Assembly: GCF_003858655.1 (NCBI RefSeq)
Contig: NZ_RQXV01000001.1
Location: forward strand, 310,001 to 374,000
Direction: 5' to 3'
DNA from: Amphritea balenae
Lineage (GTDB): Bacteria; Pseudomonadota; Gammaproteobacteria; Pseudomonadales; Balneatricaceae
DNA: 64,000 nucleotides
Shown here: one piece after another, positions 43,225-54,485 of the stretch
Position numbering within the stretch: position 1 is the stretch's first letter
Layout: the number at the start of each line of letters is the position of its first letter
The notes under the pieces: model-generated
Databases searched by the model: none
The model's input: only the letters and a program-made list of their open reading frames with translations
Told to the model about the DNA's origin: nothing
Program-made: the position numbers and the translations under genes

Positions 43225-46098
43225 ATGAAACCTCAATTTACGCTCCCTCCTCATCTTAAAAAACTACCTCAGTACGCGCTCAAGGCCCTGAGCCTGACGG
43301 CTTTTATTATCATGGGCAAAAGCGCAGTTGCCGGTATCCATAAAAGCCCGAATGATCACCGCGAACAGCTCTCATTTAAACTCAGTAATGATCTATCTGT
43401 TTTGATTATCTCTGATCCGAATACAGACAAAGCCGCCGCTGCGATGAATATAGCGGTGGGCTCTAATGCAGACCCTGAGACCCGGCCGGGCTTAGCCCAC
43501 TTTCTCGAACATATGATATTTCTGGGTACCAACAAATACCCCGAAGCCGGTGCCTATAAATCATTTATTCAGTCCCACGGTGGACAGATGAATGCCTATA
43601 CCGCCTACGAAAATACAAACTATTACTTCGATGTATCCTCAGACAGCCTGGAACCTGCCCTGGACAGGTTCGCTCAACTTTTTATTGCCCCACTGCTAAA
43701 CAAAAAATATGTAGAGCGGGAACGGCATGCGGTGCATTCTGAATATCAGGCGAAGATTCGTGACGATCAGCGACGTTCATCTTCGGTCGTTAAACAGATC
43801 ATGAACCCCTCCCACAGTTACAGTCACTTTAGCGTCGGCTCGCTACAAACCCTGAAGGGGAATGTGCGAAATGATCTGCTCGACTTTTATAACCAGTACT
43901 ACTCATCAAATATGATGACTTTGGTGATCGAGGGCCGCGAATCCCTGCCCGAACTGAAAGCGATGGCCGAAAAGCTGTTCAGCCAGGTACCCAACAGGCA
44001 CACCCAGCCGATTGCTACAGAGGCTCCATTGTTTGATAAAGAGACCCTGCCTGCCCGCCTCAGCATTAAAACACTGAAAGATGATAATAGCCTGACACTC
44101 ACCTTCCCTGTTACCAGCATTCGCGATCACTGGCATGAGAAGCCCCTGCAGTATATAGCTGACTTAGTTGGCTACGAGGGCCATGGCAGTTTGCTGGCAT
44201 ACCTTAAACAGCAAGGTCTGGCGGATGCTCTTTACTCTGCCACCACCCTTGATTTGAAAGAACAGGCGATTTTCAAAGTTAAAATAGATCTGACTGACAG
44301 GGGAAAAGAGCAGCAGAACCATATTATCGAAAGCTTCTTTACCTATATCGATCTGATTAAACAACAGGGCGTTCAACAAGCCCTGTATCAGGAGCAGAGC
44401 AAGTTACGGAGTGCTGAATTCCGCTTTGCTCAGAAGCTGACACCGATGAAAGAGGTAAGCCGGTTAGCGGCTTTAATGCAACGTTATCCGACAGATCATG
44501 TATTCGATGCGCCTTATGTGATGGACTCATTCAAACCACAGCAGATTTCTGACTACCTGGGCCAGCTATCCCCCGATAATATGCTGGTTACCGAACAATC
44601 TGCGGATGTAGAAACCGATCAGACCGATCCCTGGTATAAAACCGGCTATCGCATTGAAAAACTAACCCGGGCCGAACTAAAGCCATGGAAGAACCCAAAA
44701 ACAATTGCGGGCTTGAACGTTCGTAGTAACAACGCCTATATCGCGCAAAACTTTGATATTAAGCCGCATAACGAAGCTGAAACCGGTAGTTCACCGGAGC
44801 TTATATTCCAGCGGGATGGCTTACGGCTCTGGCATCTTCAGGATAGCGAATTCAGCACTCCCAAGGCTGATACCTTTTTCTCTGTTTCAAGCCCACTGGC
44901 AAATGACTGCGCTGAAAGTGCCATTATGACAGCACTCTACACACAGCTGATCAAAGATCAGCTCAATGAACGACTATATGATGCCCAACTTGCCGGTATA
45001 AATACCCGCATCTACAACCATATGCGCGGCTTCAGTGTGCGTATTTCAGGTTATAGCGATAAACAGCCACTGCTGCTTAAAGAAATAACTTCAGCACTAA
45101 AGTCAGCGGACTTTGATCGTCAGAGGTTTGATCTTATTAAAGCCCGATTCAAAGATAGCCTGAGTAACAATACGAAAGATAAACCCTACAATCAGACCAC
45201 CCGGGAGATATTCCGGCTCCTGCTACCCGAATGGAGCACTGAAGATAAAATAGCAGCACTGGATACAATACAACTGCTTGATCTGGAAGCCTTTGTTGCC
45301 AAACTATTTACCGAAAATAGCATTCGGATGATGACCCATGGCAACCTGACTATTGAGGACTCCATGGCACTGGCAAAAACAGTTGAAGATAACTTTATAC
45401 CCGACCAACAGAAAACGCCGGTTGCACATGCTCAGGTCGTCAGGTTGCAAGAAAACCAGCCTTTGATACAAACACTGGAAATTGATCACAGTGATTCAGC
45501 AATCAGTGTATATTTTCAAGGCCAGAATACTTCGGTACAGACCCATGCTGAATTCCGGCTATTAAATGAGATCGCCTCTTCCTCTTTTTACCATCAACTG
45601 CGCACAGAGAAGCAGCTGGGCTATATCGTTTTTGGCACGCCACTGACACTGGGCAATGCGCCGGGACTGGCCTTTGTAGTGCAAAGCCCGGTAGCCGAAC
45701 CTCAGGCACTTGAACGCCATATCAAAACCTTTGTCAGTAACCTAGGCGGCACACTGGATTCAATCAACCAAAGCAAACTGGAACAGATAAAGAAAAACCT
45801 GATCGCCAAAGTCATGAAGCAGGATAAAAACCTCGGCGCACGTTCGAACCGCTTTTGGAAAGATATTGATGATGAAGCTCTGGAGTTCGATAGCCATCAG
45901 GCGCTGGCTAATGCCGTTGCAGATATTTCAGTGCAGGACTTAATCGACTGCTACGAAAGAATGGCCGCCCGACAACTGGTCGTCCGCAGCTTTGGCCAGA
46001 AACATAAACAAGCCAGCACACATTCTTCGATCACAGAAAAACGCTGTGATACCGAAGTCCTGCAGCTAAAACATGAAGGCGAGTACTTTGAAGTCTGA
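43225..46098 (+). CDS. M16 family zinc metallopeptidase (pitrilysin/insulinase type)
   Basis: 957 aa, the size of E. coli PtrA (962 aa). A basic N-terminus and a hydrophobic segment (ALKALSLTAFIIMGKSAVA) make a signal peptide, so it is periplasmic or secreted. The zinc site is the inverted HxxEH: HFLEH near residue 94, with the third ligand Glu in the helix near 170 (VERERHAVHSEYQAK). The four M16 repeats follow, including the middle domain LRTEKQLGYIVFGTPLTL. It degrades peptides in the periplasm. The gene is monocistronic. Confidence 0.92.
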   Translation: MKPQFTLPPHLKKLPQYALKALSLTAFIIMGKSAVAGIHKSPNDHREQLSFKLSNDLSVLIISDPNTDKAAAAMNIAVGSNADPETRPGLAHFLEHMIFLGTNKYPEAGAYKSFIQSHGGQMNAYTAYENTNYYFDVSSDSLEPALDRFAQLFIAPLLNKKYVERERHAVHSEYQAKIRDDQRRSSSVVKQIMNPSHSYSHFSVGSLQTLKGNVRNDLLDFYNQYYSSNMMTLVIEGRESLPELKAMAEKLFSQVPNRHTQPIATEAPLFDKETLPARLSIKTLKDDNSLTLTFPVTSIRDHWHEKPLQYIADLVGYEGHGSLLAYLKQQGLADALYSATTLDLKEQAIFKVKIDLTDRGKEQQNHIIESFFTYIDLIKQQGVQQALYQEQSKLRSAEFRFAQKLTPMKEVSRLAALMQRYPTDHVFDAPYVMDSFKPQQISDYLGQLSPDNMLVTEQSADVETDQTDPWYKTGYRIEKLTRAELKPWKNPKTIAGLNVRSNNAYIAQNFDIKPHNEAETGSSPELIFQRDGLRLWHLQDSEFSTPKADTFFSVSSPLANDCAESAIMTALYTQLIKDQLNERLYDAQLAGINTRIYNHMRGFSVRISGYSDKQPLLLKEITSALKSADFDRQRFDLIKARFKDSLSNNTKDKPYNQTTREIFRLLLPEWSTEDKIAALDTIQLLDLEAFVAKLFTENSIRMMTHGNLTIEDSMALAKTVEDNFIPDQQKTPVAHAQVVRLQENQPLIQTLEIDHSDSAISVYFQGQNTSVQTHAEFRLLNEIASSSFYHQLRTEKQLGYIVFGTPLTLGNAPGLAFVVQSPVAEPQALERHIKTFVSNLGGTLDSINQSKLEQIKKNLIAKVMKQDKNLGARSNRFWKDIDDEALEFDSHQALANAVADISVQDLIDCYERMAARQLVVRSFGQKHKQASTHSSITEKRCDTEVLQLKHEGEYFEV

Positions 46099-46231
46099 GA
46101 TAAACACCTGAAACCCAAGAGCACAAAGCCGGGCTTATACCTTAAAACAGCGATAAAGTTGATCAGACCGACTCCAACTCAGACCGATAAACAGGTACTA
46201 TAGCCGTCTTTAACTGGTCTGGATTCGTATA

Positions 46232-46657
46232 ATGAAAGTATGTGGTGTTGAGCTTAAAGGTAATGATGCAGTCATCTGTTTAATCTCACTGGCTGATGGC
46301 CTGTACAATCTGCATGAATGTCGTGTAAAAAAGCTCGAAATCCGTGATGCGATGGACCGGGAACAACTGAAAAAATTTCAGTTCGACTTCTCTAAACTAA
46401 TGGCTGACTATCAGGTTGATCAGGTTGTCATTCGAGAACGTATGACAAAAGGTAAGTTCGCCGGCGGCGCAGTAGGCTTTAAACTAGAGGCAGCAATTCA
46501 GCTATCTGACCTGGATGTCACACTACTGTCACCAACCACCATTAAAGAATCACTGAAAGACAGCAAAGTTAAGATGAATTTTAAAGACACGGGTCTGAAA
46601 CAATTTCAGGAAGCGGCGTTTTTAACTGCTTTCGCGTATTTAGAAGGGCTCCAATAA
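46232..46657 (+). CDS. DUF3010 family protein
   Basis: 141 aa, no signal or membrane segment. The start KVCGVELKGNDAVICLISLA and the block VDQVVIRERMTKGKFAGGAV match the DUF3010 family as I recall it. The beta-rich N-terminus with an acidic residue looks like an RNase H-like fold, which is a guess. Function unknown. Next to the PKS locus but separated by 259 bp of AT-rich DNA. Confidence 0.8.
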   Translation: MKVCGVELKGNDAVICLISLADGLYNLHECRVKKLEIRDAMDREQLKKFQFDFSKLMADYQVDQVVIRERMTKGKFAGGAVGFKLEAAIQLSDLDVTLLSPTTIKESLKDSKVKMNFKDTGLKQFQEAAFLTAFAYLEGLQ

Positions 46658-46916
46658 TTTAATTGGAGCCAATACTGACCTATAGAGACAGGCCATAACC
46701 CACCCGTACCTACACTAAGAAATAATCGAAATAACTTTATTGATGCATCTACTCAATAGACACCGCAATAATATTAGGTAAATAAATGGGTTTCTTAGCC
46801 AAAATGGTTACATTAGAATACTATTTGGCCTCCTCAGCCTCTTATCCCTTCTATCGATTTCCTTTAGAATAAGCACTTACAACTGCTGCAATTGACGACG
46901 GATATAAAAAGACACT

Positions 46917-49900
46917 ATGGAAAGACGTGTTGCTATTATTGGATACTCATACCGCCTTCCACAGACCGGACAAAACATCTTTTGGCAAGATCTGGTTAAT
47001 GAAAAAGACCTGATTACAGAAGTAGCCCCATCCAGGTGGTCATTTGACAACCATCTTCACCCTGACCAAAAAAATCCCGGTACCTCATACACCTTTAAGG
47101 CCGGAACTCTGGGTGATATCAGTGGTTTTGATGCAGAGTTTTTTGGCATATCCCCCCGCGAGGCTGCCGTACTGGACCCTCAGCAACGCTACTTACTTGA
47201 GTTGACCTGGGAAGCTGTCGAACACGCTGGCATAAAGCCCTCCGAACTACGTAAAAGTGACAGCGGTGTTTATATTGGTATCTCAAGTGTTGAGTATGGC
47301 AACCGTATAGGGGACGATTTGGGTGTTGTAAATTCAAATACGGCAACCGGTAATACATCCAGCATTGCATCCAACCGCATATCCTATAACTTTGACCTGC
47401 GTGGTCCGAGTATGTCCATTGATACTGCCTGTTCATCATCAATGGTTGCCTTTCATCAGGCCTGCCAGTCGATCCTGAATGGTGAAGTCAGTAAGGCAAT
47501 TACCGGCGGTATCAGCCTGCATATGCACCCTTTCGGTTTTATTATCTTCGCTAAAGCCACCATGCTGTCCCCTGACGGACGCTGTAAAGTGTTCGATGAA
47601 TCGGCTAATGGCTATGTACGCTCAGAAGGCGGCGGTATCTTTTTATTAAAAGATTACGATCAGGCGGTTGCCGATGGCGATATCATTCACGCGATTGTGG
47701 CCGCAACAGAAGTGAATACCGACGGCCACAAGTCAGGCATGACAATTCCTTCATGTCAGTCGCAAACTGAACTGATGGAAAAAGCCTATCAAAAAGCCGG
47801 CATCAGTGCTGATCAGTTAGATTATATGGAAGCCCACGGCACTGGTACTCCGGTGGGTGATCCGATTGAAACCCGTTCTATCGGTAATGCTCTAGGCAAA
47901 AAAAGAGCCACCCCTCTGCCAATTGGCTCGGTCAAAAGTAATTTAGGTCACCTTGAACCAGCCTCTGGTGTTGCCGGCTTGGTTAAATCGCTGCTTGTTT
48001 TAAAACACCGGGCAATCCCAGCCACTATCAGCATGAAAAACCCAAATCCCGACATCAAATTTGATGAGTGGAATATACGGGTAGTCGACAAGTTGGAACC
48101 CCTCAAGGCAGAAGGTCGGTTAACCGTCGGTATTAACTCTTTCGGCTTTGGTGGCGCCAACGCCCATGTAATTTTACAAAGTGATGAACAGCGTTCACCT
48201 GAACCTTATACTGAACCTGACCAGCCACAACCCCTGCCAATCATCATCAGTGGTAAGAACACCAGTGCAATAAAGGCAAATGCCGCTGCGCTGAGTAATT
48301 TCCTGAGCAAGCATGAAGATGCTTCACTGTACGATATTGCCTGGAACTATAATAAAAACAAAGAACGACATTCCGATGCTGCATTGCTGTTTGCCGAAAC
48401 TAAGCAAGAACTGATTGCGAAGCTAGGTTCTTTGTCAGAGTATAACAGCGAGAACCCTTCAGGTGATTATTTCACTGCTCAGGGACTTACTAATGCAGTA
48501 GGACCTGTATTTGTTTACACCGGCAATGGCTGTCAATGGGAAACCATGGGCAAAAAGCTGCTGGATACGTCAGACGTTTTTTATCAATCGATTGTAAAAG
48601 TTAACGAACTGTTTTCTCAATACGCCGACTTTTCTCTGATTGATGAAATTAAAGGACTGAATGGCGACAACCGTTTTGAATACACCGAGATAGCTCAACC
48701 AGCACTCTTTGCCCTGCAAGTAGCTATCACTGAATACCTGAAACAACAGGGTGTTACTCCTACTGCAGTAACTGGCCATAGTGTTGGTGAAGTGGCTGCG
48801 GCCTGGGCCAGTGGAGCCCTGTCCTTGGAGAGTGCGGTTAAAGTTATTTATTTACGCAGTTATTGCCAGGGAAAGACCAAAGGCATGGGTGCAATGAGCG
48901 CTGCAGGAGTCAGCTCAACAGAAGCAGAAGAGCTACTGCAACGACCTGAATTTAACCGGGTCTATCTTGCAGGAATTAACAGTCACCGGGGCATTACTCT
49001 GGCAGGCTGCCCGAATCAATTAGCAAACCTCGAAGCTCTGCTGGAAAGCCAGAAAACATTCAATATACGATTGCCGTTGGATTATGCATTTCATAGCCCG
49101 GTGATGGATTCTATTCATACTGAGCTTCTTAAACACCTTGATGGCCTCGCACCACAACCAACTAACGTCCCATTTATCTCTACAGTAACAGGTACTGAAC
49201 TAAGCGGTGAAGAGTTAGATGCGAGCTACTGGTGGAACAATATTCGCCAGCCGGTTCTGTTCAAACAGGCACTGGATCTATTATTAGATCAACAAAATAA
49301 CTGCTTTATCGAGATCGGTGCCCACCCGATTCTACGTAGCTACGTGCAGGACCAGGTACGGGAAAACAGTGCTGAAGCGGCGATAATTCCAACTCTGAAC
49401 AAGAAAACAGGCGAGCTTCGCGAATTAGAGCAATGTACTGCGGCAGCCATATTGGCAGGCGTTGCAAGTCTCGATAAGTATTTTCCGGTTGCTGCGCAGC
49501 GCCTTGAGTTACCTGTATACGTTTGGCAAAAAGAACAACACTGGCATCCGGTATCATTGGAATCACACAATCTGATTCGCCGATATTCTGAGCATCCGTT
49601 ATTGGGTGCTCCACTACCTCGTCAACCTCTGCATTGGGAAAATCAGCTGGATACGGTAAGACTGCCCTGGCTGGCAGATCACCAGGTAGGTGAAAGTGTC
49701 GTATACCCTGGTGCCGGATTTATTGAACTAGCGCTTAAAGCAGCAGGTCACTTCAGAGATGACGAGCAGATCGAGATAGAAGGCCTCGAAATTCTCTCAC
49801 CTCTGATTCTGGAAGATGGCAGTAGTAAGGTGGTTCAAACCCGTTCTGATGCTGATTCGGGTGATATCAGAATTGTCAGTCGCACTTATTCAATATCAGA

Positions 49901-52900
49901 CCAATGGACACTGAACTGTAAAGCCCGGGCAGCACATCAAACACTTGGCACAGCTCTCTCGACTGAGTTAAAAGAACTCCCTGATCGCGAGCCTGATTTC
50001 GACACCCAACTCCATCTACAGCGGACACTTGCTGCCGGCCTGCAATATGGACCGGCATTCAGCGCTGTTACCCATGGTTGGATAAACAAAAATGAAGTAT
50101 TGGCTGAACTAAATCTACCAGACACTATTACGGACTCTGTTTCCGATTACCTGTTACATCCAGGTATTCTTGATAGCGCTATTCAGTTGGTCATACATTT
50201 TCTGATCAACGAGCTGGATTCCAGCCGCGGCACCGCTTTTATACCTACCCGTGTAGAGCGACTGGTGATAAACCGTAACGCATCAGAACAACCAAGCCGA
50301 ATTAAACTATCGTTGCTAAAAAGGGCACCGCACTCACTGCTGACCCGGTTTGAGCTTTTTGACAGCAAGGGCGATGCCATAGCCGTTATGGAAGGTGTTC
50401 GTTTCAGAGCTGTTCGTCTTTACAAGGCAGGTTCTCATGAAATAGCCTACCTGGACTACCACCTGACAGCTGCACCAGAGCATGGCGTTACGCAAAAACC
50501 TATAGATCAGGCCTATGCACAGGTTCAAAAGGATAGCTCTGACCAGATCGAGCGCTATAAGAATGAAGTAGCACCGCTTCTGGATAACCTGATATTGCAC
50601 GCACTTGCAGAGATGTTCGTTGCTGTTGAAGCTGACACAGAGTTATCAAATGATGCCTTTGCCACGCTTGATCTCAATGATCCGGATCGTCAGTCTCTGC
50701 GCCAGCATATCATCCACACCGCAGTAGACGCGGGTATATTGACTGGTAATGAAGATCAGTTTCAGGTCAGTGATCAGTTCAGGGATAACGAAATCACCAG
50801 CACTTTAATCTGGAATACATTAGTTCGGGATTATCCGGATTACTTTACCGCAATTCATCTGGCAGGCAGCACATCACTTAATCTGGCGCAACGCTTCATG
50901 GGCCAGACAGAACCTCTGCAGGTAACAGAAAGTTTCCAACGACTGTTCAGAGATCTGCTGACACAAACCGAGTACCCGATACTCTCATCGGTGCTACAAC
51001 AGTGTATCCGGTCTGAACAACAAAACCTGAAGCCAGGCCAGAGATTGCAGCTTCTTGAAGTTGCAAGCATACAGCCTCACTACGCTCAAAGTCTTTGTGC
51101 CGAGCTTGATTTTAATCTTTCAGATTTTACTTTTGCCAGTAACAGCCCAGAAGCACTTGAACATTTTTCTCATCAGCAAGAACGTTATCCGCTGACAAAT
51201 GTTATTGACCTCAGTCCTGAAGCTGATTATCAGGGCCCCGAGCGGTTCCCGATGGCGATACTAACGCTGGATAACTATGACATTCAGGGCAACCTGGCTC
51301 AGCTTGAGCAACTAAAGCTTATGCTTACCCCCGGTGCTACTGTCTATCTTAGTGGTATGAAACCAATTGGCTGGCTGGATACGGTATTCGGTGAAGCAAC
51401 TGATTGGTGGCATCAGGAACAAAGCTGTCAGGTATCCGCTGATCAGTGGATCAGTACGCTGGCTGAACATGGTTTTATAGAACCCCGTCAAATCGGTGAT
51501 AAAGACTCGGACCAGGGATTCTTCCTTATTACATGCCAATGGCCAGGTAAAACATCCGGCTCAGTTACGGTTAATGATTCTGCAACTGCAGAGCCCCACT
51601 GGCTGGTTATCAGTAAAGGAACAGAAACCGAGCAGCAGATCATCAGCTCTCTTGATCAGAAAGGTATTGCAGTTACTCTCACAGATACAAACACAGAGAG
51701 CGAACTGACTAAGCTGATTGCAGCTCAACAATCACCCGCTTTCACTCAGCTTTTGTTACTGAGTGATATTGGCAATAAAGATAACCTGTTACTCAGTCAG
51801 GCGAATCGCGCGTACCTGGCAACCATTACATCCCGAGCACTAGAAACAGCAGGCTCGAGCGCTGACATCTGGCTATTAACTCAGGGGGTAGGCAATACTA
51901 TTCCTTCGGATCAGCCATTTGCTGAAACAACAGAAAACACACCTTCAGATGCCGCTATCTGGGGTTTTACCCGTACCCTCATGAATGAGTGCCTGAACAA
52001 CCAGGTTCATCTGGTCGACCTGCCAGACAACCTGACCGAAGCATCGCTAAACGCTCTGGCTACTGAGCTCATGCGACCTTCAGCTGAAGCAGAATTAATA
52101 ATTTCGGCAGCAGGACAACGTTTTGCGCCCCGCCTACGTCTGGAACAATCACCCGGCGCAGGCAAGAACACAGTCAATCAGGCTGAACCTTATATCTCCC
52201 TTGGCTTTGAATTGCCGGGCCAGCTACGTAGCTTACAATGGCAGGCAAGAACAGCACCTAAGCCCGGACCTGACGAAGTTGAAATAGAAGTTGCCGCAAC
52301 CGGACTTAACTTCAGGGATATCATGTATGCCCTGGGCCTGCTTTCCGATGAGGCCATTGAAAACGGCTTTGCCGGAGCAACAATGGGACTGGAATTCTCC
52401 GGCAGGGTCATAAGTGTCGGCTCAGGGGTTACTAACTATCAGATCGGCGACCAAGTTGTAGGTTTTGGATCAGCCTGCTTTAGTAACCGCTTGATTGCTA
52501 CTTCATACTCGATTGCGCCAATGCCTGAGGGCATTAGCTTCGAGGGTGCCGCAACGATCCCGACCACATTCTTAACGGTGTACTACGCCCTGCATCATCT
52601 GGCTCGCCTACAGCCCGGCGAAAAAGTTCTGATCCATGGCGCAGCGGGCGGAGTAGGTATCGCAGCTGTTCAGATTGCTCAATGGATGGGCGCTGAAATA
52701 TTTGCCACTGTCGGCTCCGGGGAAAAGCGCGAATTTCTTGAATTGATGGGTGTGCCTGCGAATAGAATCTATAACTCCAGAGAGCTGACCTACGCTGAAG
52801 AGATTCTTAACGATACCACTGACTTTAATGATAGCAATCAAGGTGCCAGCAAAGGTGTCGATATTGTTCTCAATTCGCTAGCCGGAGAAGCAATCAATCA

Positions 52901-54485
52901 GAATTTCCGGGTACTTAAGCCTTTCGGTCGTTTCCTGGAGCTGGGTAAACGGGATTTTTATGAAAATACTCATATTGGCCTGCGCCCATTCCGCAACAAT
53001 ATCAGTTACTTCGGTATCGATGCTGACCAGTTACAGCAAGAATTACCCGACCTGACAGCTAAGCTGTTTGGCGAACTGATGCAGCTATTTAATGAAGGCA
53101 CACTGTTCCCACTACCCTATACCAAGTTTAACGCTCATCAGATTGTCGATGCTTTTCGCTATATGCAACAGGCGAAACAGATAGGTAAGATCATCGTGAC
53201 GTACGAACAGGGCCTGAAAGCGGATACAAGTGAAGTAGAGTCAAAGCCTGCAGAGCATTTGCAATTAAACCCGACCGCAACCTATATGGTTACTGGCGGA
53301 CTGGGTGGTTTTGGCCTTCGTACAGCCCAATGGCTGGTCGATAAAGGTGCGAAACACTTACTACTTCTTAGCCGCAGGGGTAAGGCCTCAGATGAAGCTG
53401 CCGAATTCCTGCAGCAATGCAAGGCCCAGGGAGTTAATGCCAGAGCAGAAGCCTGTGATGTCACAGATAAAACTGCATTAAAAGCAGTTCTTAATCTGTG
53501 CAGCAATGAACTACCTCCTCTTAAAGGCATTGTGCATGCTGCAACTGTTATTAATGACAACCTGATTCGCAACCTTGATCAACAGCAGATTGAAACCAGT
53601 CTGGCTGCCAAAATGGTTGGCGCTGACAACCTGAATCAGCTGACCCGTGACCTGTCTCTTGACATGTTTGTGCTCTACTCTTCAGCCACCACCCTGTTGG
53701 GCAATCCGGGTCAGGCCGCCTATGTCGCGGCAAACCATTGGTTAGAAGCGCTAACGGCAACCCGTCGTAACAATGGTCTGGCTGCAACTTGCGTTCGCTG
53801 GGGGGCAATTGATGATGTCGGCTTCCTGGCCCGTAACGAAGAGATCAAGGACGCACTTCAAAATCGCCTGGGCGGCAATGCCCTTACGTCTGAAGATGGC
53901 CTTGCCGTACTTGAGCAAATGCTGATAAATAATAGTCAAAACCTCGGTGTAATGGAGCTCGACTGGGGTTCTCTCAGCCGCTTCCTGCCCAGCGCAACAC
54001 AGAACAAGTTCCGGGAAATCTCACTGCTTTCTAACGATGCTGAACAGAGCGATGAGGACAAACTCGATCTCACAGCCATGATGCAGAGCATGTCCGAAGC
54101 TGAATTTCATGATGCAATACTTGAAATACTGACCCATGAACTGAGTGAAATCCTGATGATTTCTGCTACTAAAATAGATCCGGACAAGTCGATCTATGAC
54201 ATGGGTATGGACTCTTTAATGGGCGTAGAGTTAATGGCCGCCCTTGAAGCCAGAATTGGCATACAAATCCCGGTTATGGCGCTTACAGAAACGCCTAAAC
54301 TATCTCAGTTAACTGGTAAAATAATCGCTCTGGCTGAGGGGGATCAGAGCAGCTCTGCAGAGCCTGACCCATCTAAAGAGGTTGAACGACTTGCGGCGCA
54401 GCACGGGGAATCAAGCGACGCAGAAATAACTGATCTGATTACACAGTCAGTTTCTTCTGATAATAAAAATCAGGAAAACACATAA
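46917..54485 (+). CDS. iterative, fully reducing type I PKS / fatty-acid synthase-like enzyme
   Basis: 2,522 aa. Order: KS (1-430; Cys172 in DTACSSS, His307 in EAHGTGTP, His345 in SNLGH), AT (about 520-830; Ser622 in GHSVGE, His726), DH (about 900-1150; His922 in ADHQVG, Asp1086), a degenerate methyltransferase-like and structural region (about 1200-1720, no GxGxG), ER (about 1750-2080; HGAAGGVG at 1907), KR (about 2110-2320; GGLGGFG, Tyr2269) and ACP (phosphopantetheine Ser2433 in GMDSLMG). No thioesterase: the chain must be taken by another enzyme, and the next gene, 1 base overlapping (A of TAATG), is an oxoamine synthase. DH, ER and KR predict a saturated chain. Similar to RkpA/WcbR (capsule loci), not a stand-alone secondary metabolite PKS. 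Confidence 0.92.
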   Translation: MERRVAIIGYSYRLPQTGQNIFWQDLVNEKDLITEVAPSRWSFDNHLHPDQKNPGTSYTFKAGTLGDISGFDAEFFGISPREAAVLDPQQRYLLELTWEAVEHAGIKPSELRKSDSGVYIGISSVEYGNRIGDDLGVVNSNTATGNTSSIASNRISYNFDLRGPSMSIDTACSSSMVAFHQACQSILNGEVSKAITGGISLHMHPFGFIIFAKATMLSPDGRCKVFDESANGYVRSEGGGIFLLKDYDQAVADGDIIHAIVAATEVNTDGHKSGMTIPSCQSQTELMEKAYQKAGISADQLDYMEAHGTGTPVGDPIETRSIGNALGKKRATPLPIGSVKSNLGHLEPASGVAGLVKSLLVLKHRAIPATISMKNPNPDIKFDEWNIRVVDKLEPLKAEGRLTVGINSFGFGGANAHVILQSDEQRSPEPYTEPDQPQPLPIIISGKNTSAIKANAAALSNFLSKHEDASLYDIAWNYNKNKERHSDAALLFAETKQELIAKLGSLSEYNSENPSGDYFTAQGLTNAVGPVFVYTGNGCQWETMGKKLLDTSDVFYQSIVKVNELFSQYADFSLIDEIKGLNGDNRFEYTEIAQPALFALQVAITEYLKQQGVTPTAVTGHSVGEVAAAWASGALSLESAVKVIYLRSYCQGKTKGMGAMSAAGVSSTEAEELLQRPEFNRVYLAGINSHRGITLAGCPNQLANLEALLESQKTFNIRLPLDYAFHSPVMDSIHTELLKHLDGLAPQPTNVPFISTVTGTELSGEELDASYWWNNIRQPVLFKQALDLLLDQQNNCFIEIGAHPILRSYVQDQVRENSAEAAIIPTLNKKTGELRELEQCTAAAILAGVASLDKYFPVAAQRLELPVYVWQKEQHWHPVSLESHNLIRRYSEHPLLGAPLPRQPLHWENQLDTVRLPWLADHQVGESVVYPGAGFIELALKAAGHFRDDEQIEIEGLEILSPLILEDGSSKVVQTRSDADSGDIRIVSRTYSISDQWTLNCKARAAHQTLGTALSTELKELPDREPDFDTQLHLQRTLAAGLQYGPAFSAVTHGWINKNEVLAELNLPDTITDSVSDYLLHPGILDSAIQLVIHFLINELDSSRGTAFIPTRVERLVINRNASEQPSRIKLSLLKRAPHSLLTRFELFDSKGDAIAVMEGVRFRAVRLYKAGSHEIAYLDYHLTAAPEHGVTQKPIDQAYAQVQKDSSDQIERYKNEVAPLLDNLILHALAEMFVAVEADTELSNDAFATLDLNDPDRQSLRQHIIHTAVDAGILTGNEDQFQVSDQFRDNEITSTLIWNTLVRDYPDYFTAIHLAGSTSLNLAQRFMGQTEPLQVTESFQRLFRDLLTQTEYPILSSVLQQCIRSEQQNLKPGQRLQLLEVASIQPHYAQSLCAELDFNLSDFTFASNSPEALEHFSHQQERYPLTNVIDLSPEADYQGPERFPMAILTLDNYDIQGNLAQLEQLKLMLTPGATVYLSGMKPIGWLDTVFGEATDWWHQEQSCQVSADQWISTLAEHGFIEPRQIGDKDSDQGFFLITCQWPGKTSGSVTVNDSATAEPHWLVISKGTETEQQIISSLDQKGIAVTLTDTNTESELTKLIAAQQSPAFTQLLLLSDIGNKDNLLLSQANRAYLATITSRALETAGSSADIWLLTQGVGNTIPSDQPFAETTENTPSDAAIWGFTRTLMNECLNNQVHLVDLPDNLTEASLNALATELMRPSAEAELIISAAGQRFAPRLRLEQSPGAGKNTVNQAEPYISLGFELPGQLRSLQWQARTAPKPGPDEVEIEVAATGLNFRDIMYALGLLSDEAIENGFAGATMGLEFSGRVISVGSGVTNYQIGDQVVGFGSACFSNRLIATSYSIAPMPEGISFEGAATIPTTFLTVYYALHHLARLQPGEKVLIHGAAGGVGIAAVQIAQWMGAEIFATVGSGEKREFLELMGVPANRIYNSRELTYAEEILNDTTDFNDSNQGASKGVDIVLNSLAGEAINQNFRVLKPFGRFLELGKRDFYENTHIGLRPFRNNISYFGIDADQLQQELPDLTAKLFGELMQLFNEGTLFPLPYTKFNAHQIVDAFRYMQQAKQIGKIIVTYEQGLKADTSEVESKPAEHLQLNPTATYMVTGGLGGFGLRTAQWLVDKGAKHLLLLSRRGKASDEAAEFLQQCKAQGVNARAEACDVTDKTALKAVLNLCSNELPPLKGIVHAATVINDNLIRNLDQQQIETSLAAKMVGADNLNQLTRDLSLDMFVLYSSATTLLGNPGQAAYVAANHWLEALTATRRNNGLAATCVRWGAIDDVGFLARNEEIKDALQNRLGGNALTSEDGLAVLEQMLINNSQNLGVMELDWGSLSRFLPSATQNKFREISLLSNDAEQSDEDKLDLTAMMQSMSEAEFHDAILEILTHELSEILMISATKIDPDKSIYDMGMDSLMGVELMAALEARIGIQIPVMALTETPKLSQLTGKIIALAEGDQSSSAEPDPSKEVERLAAQHGESSDAEITDLITQSVSSDNKNQENT

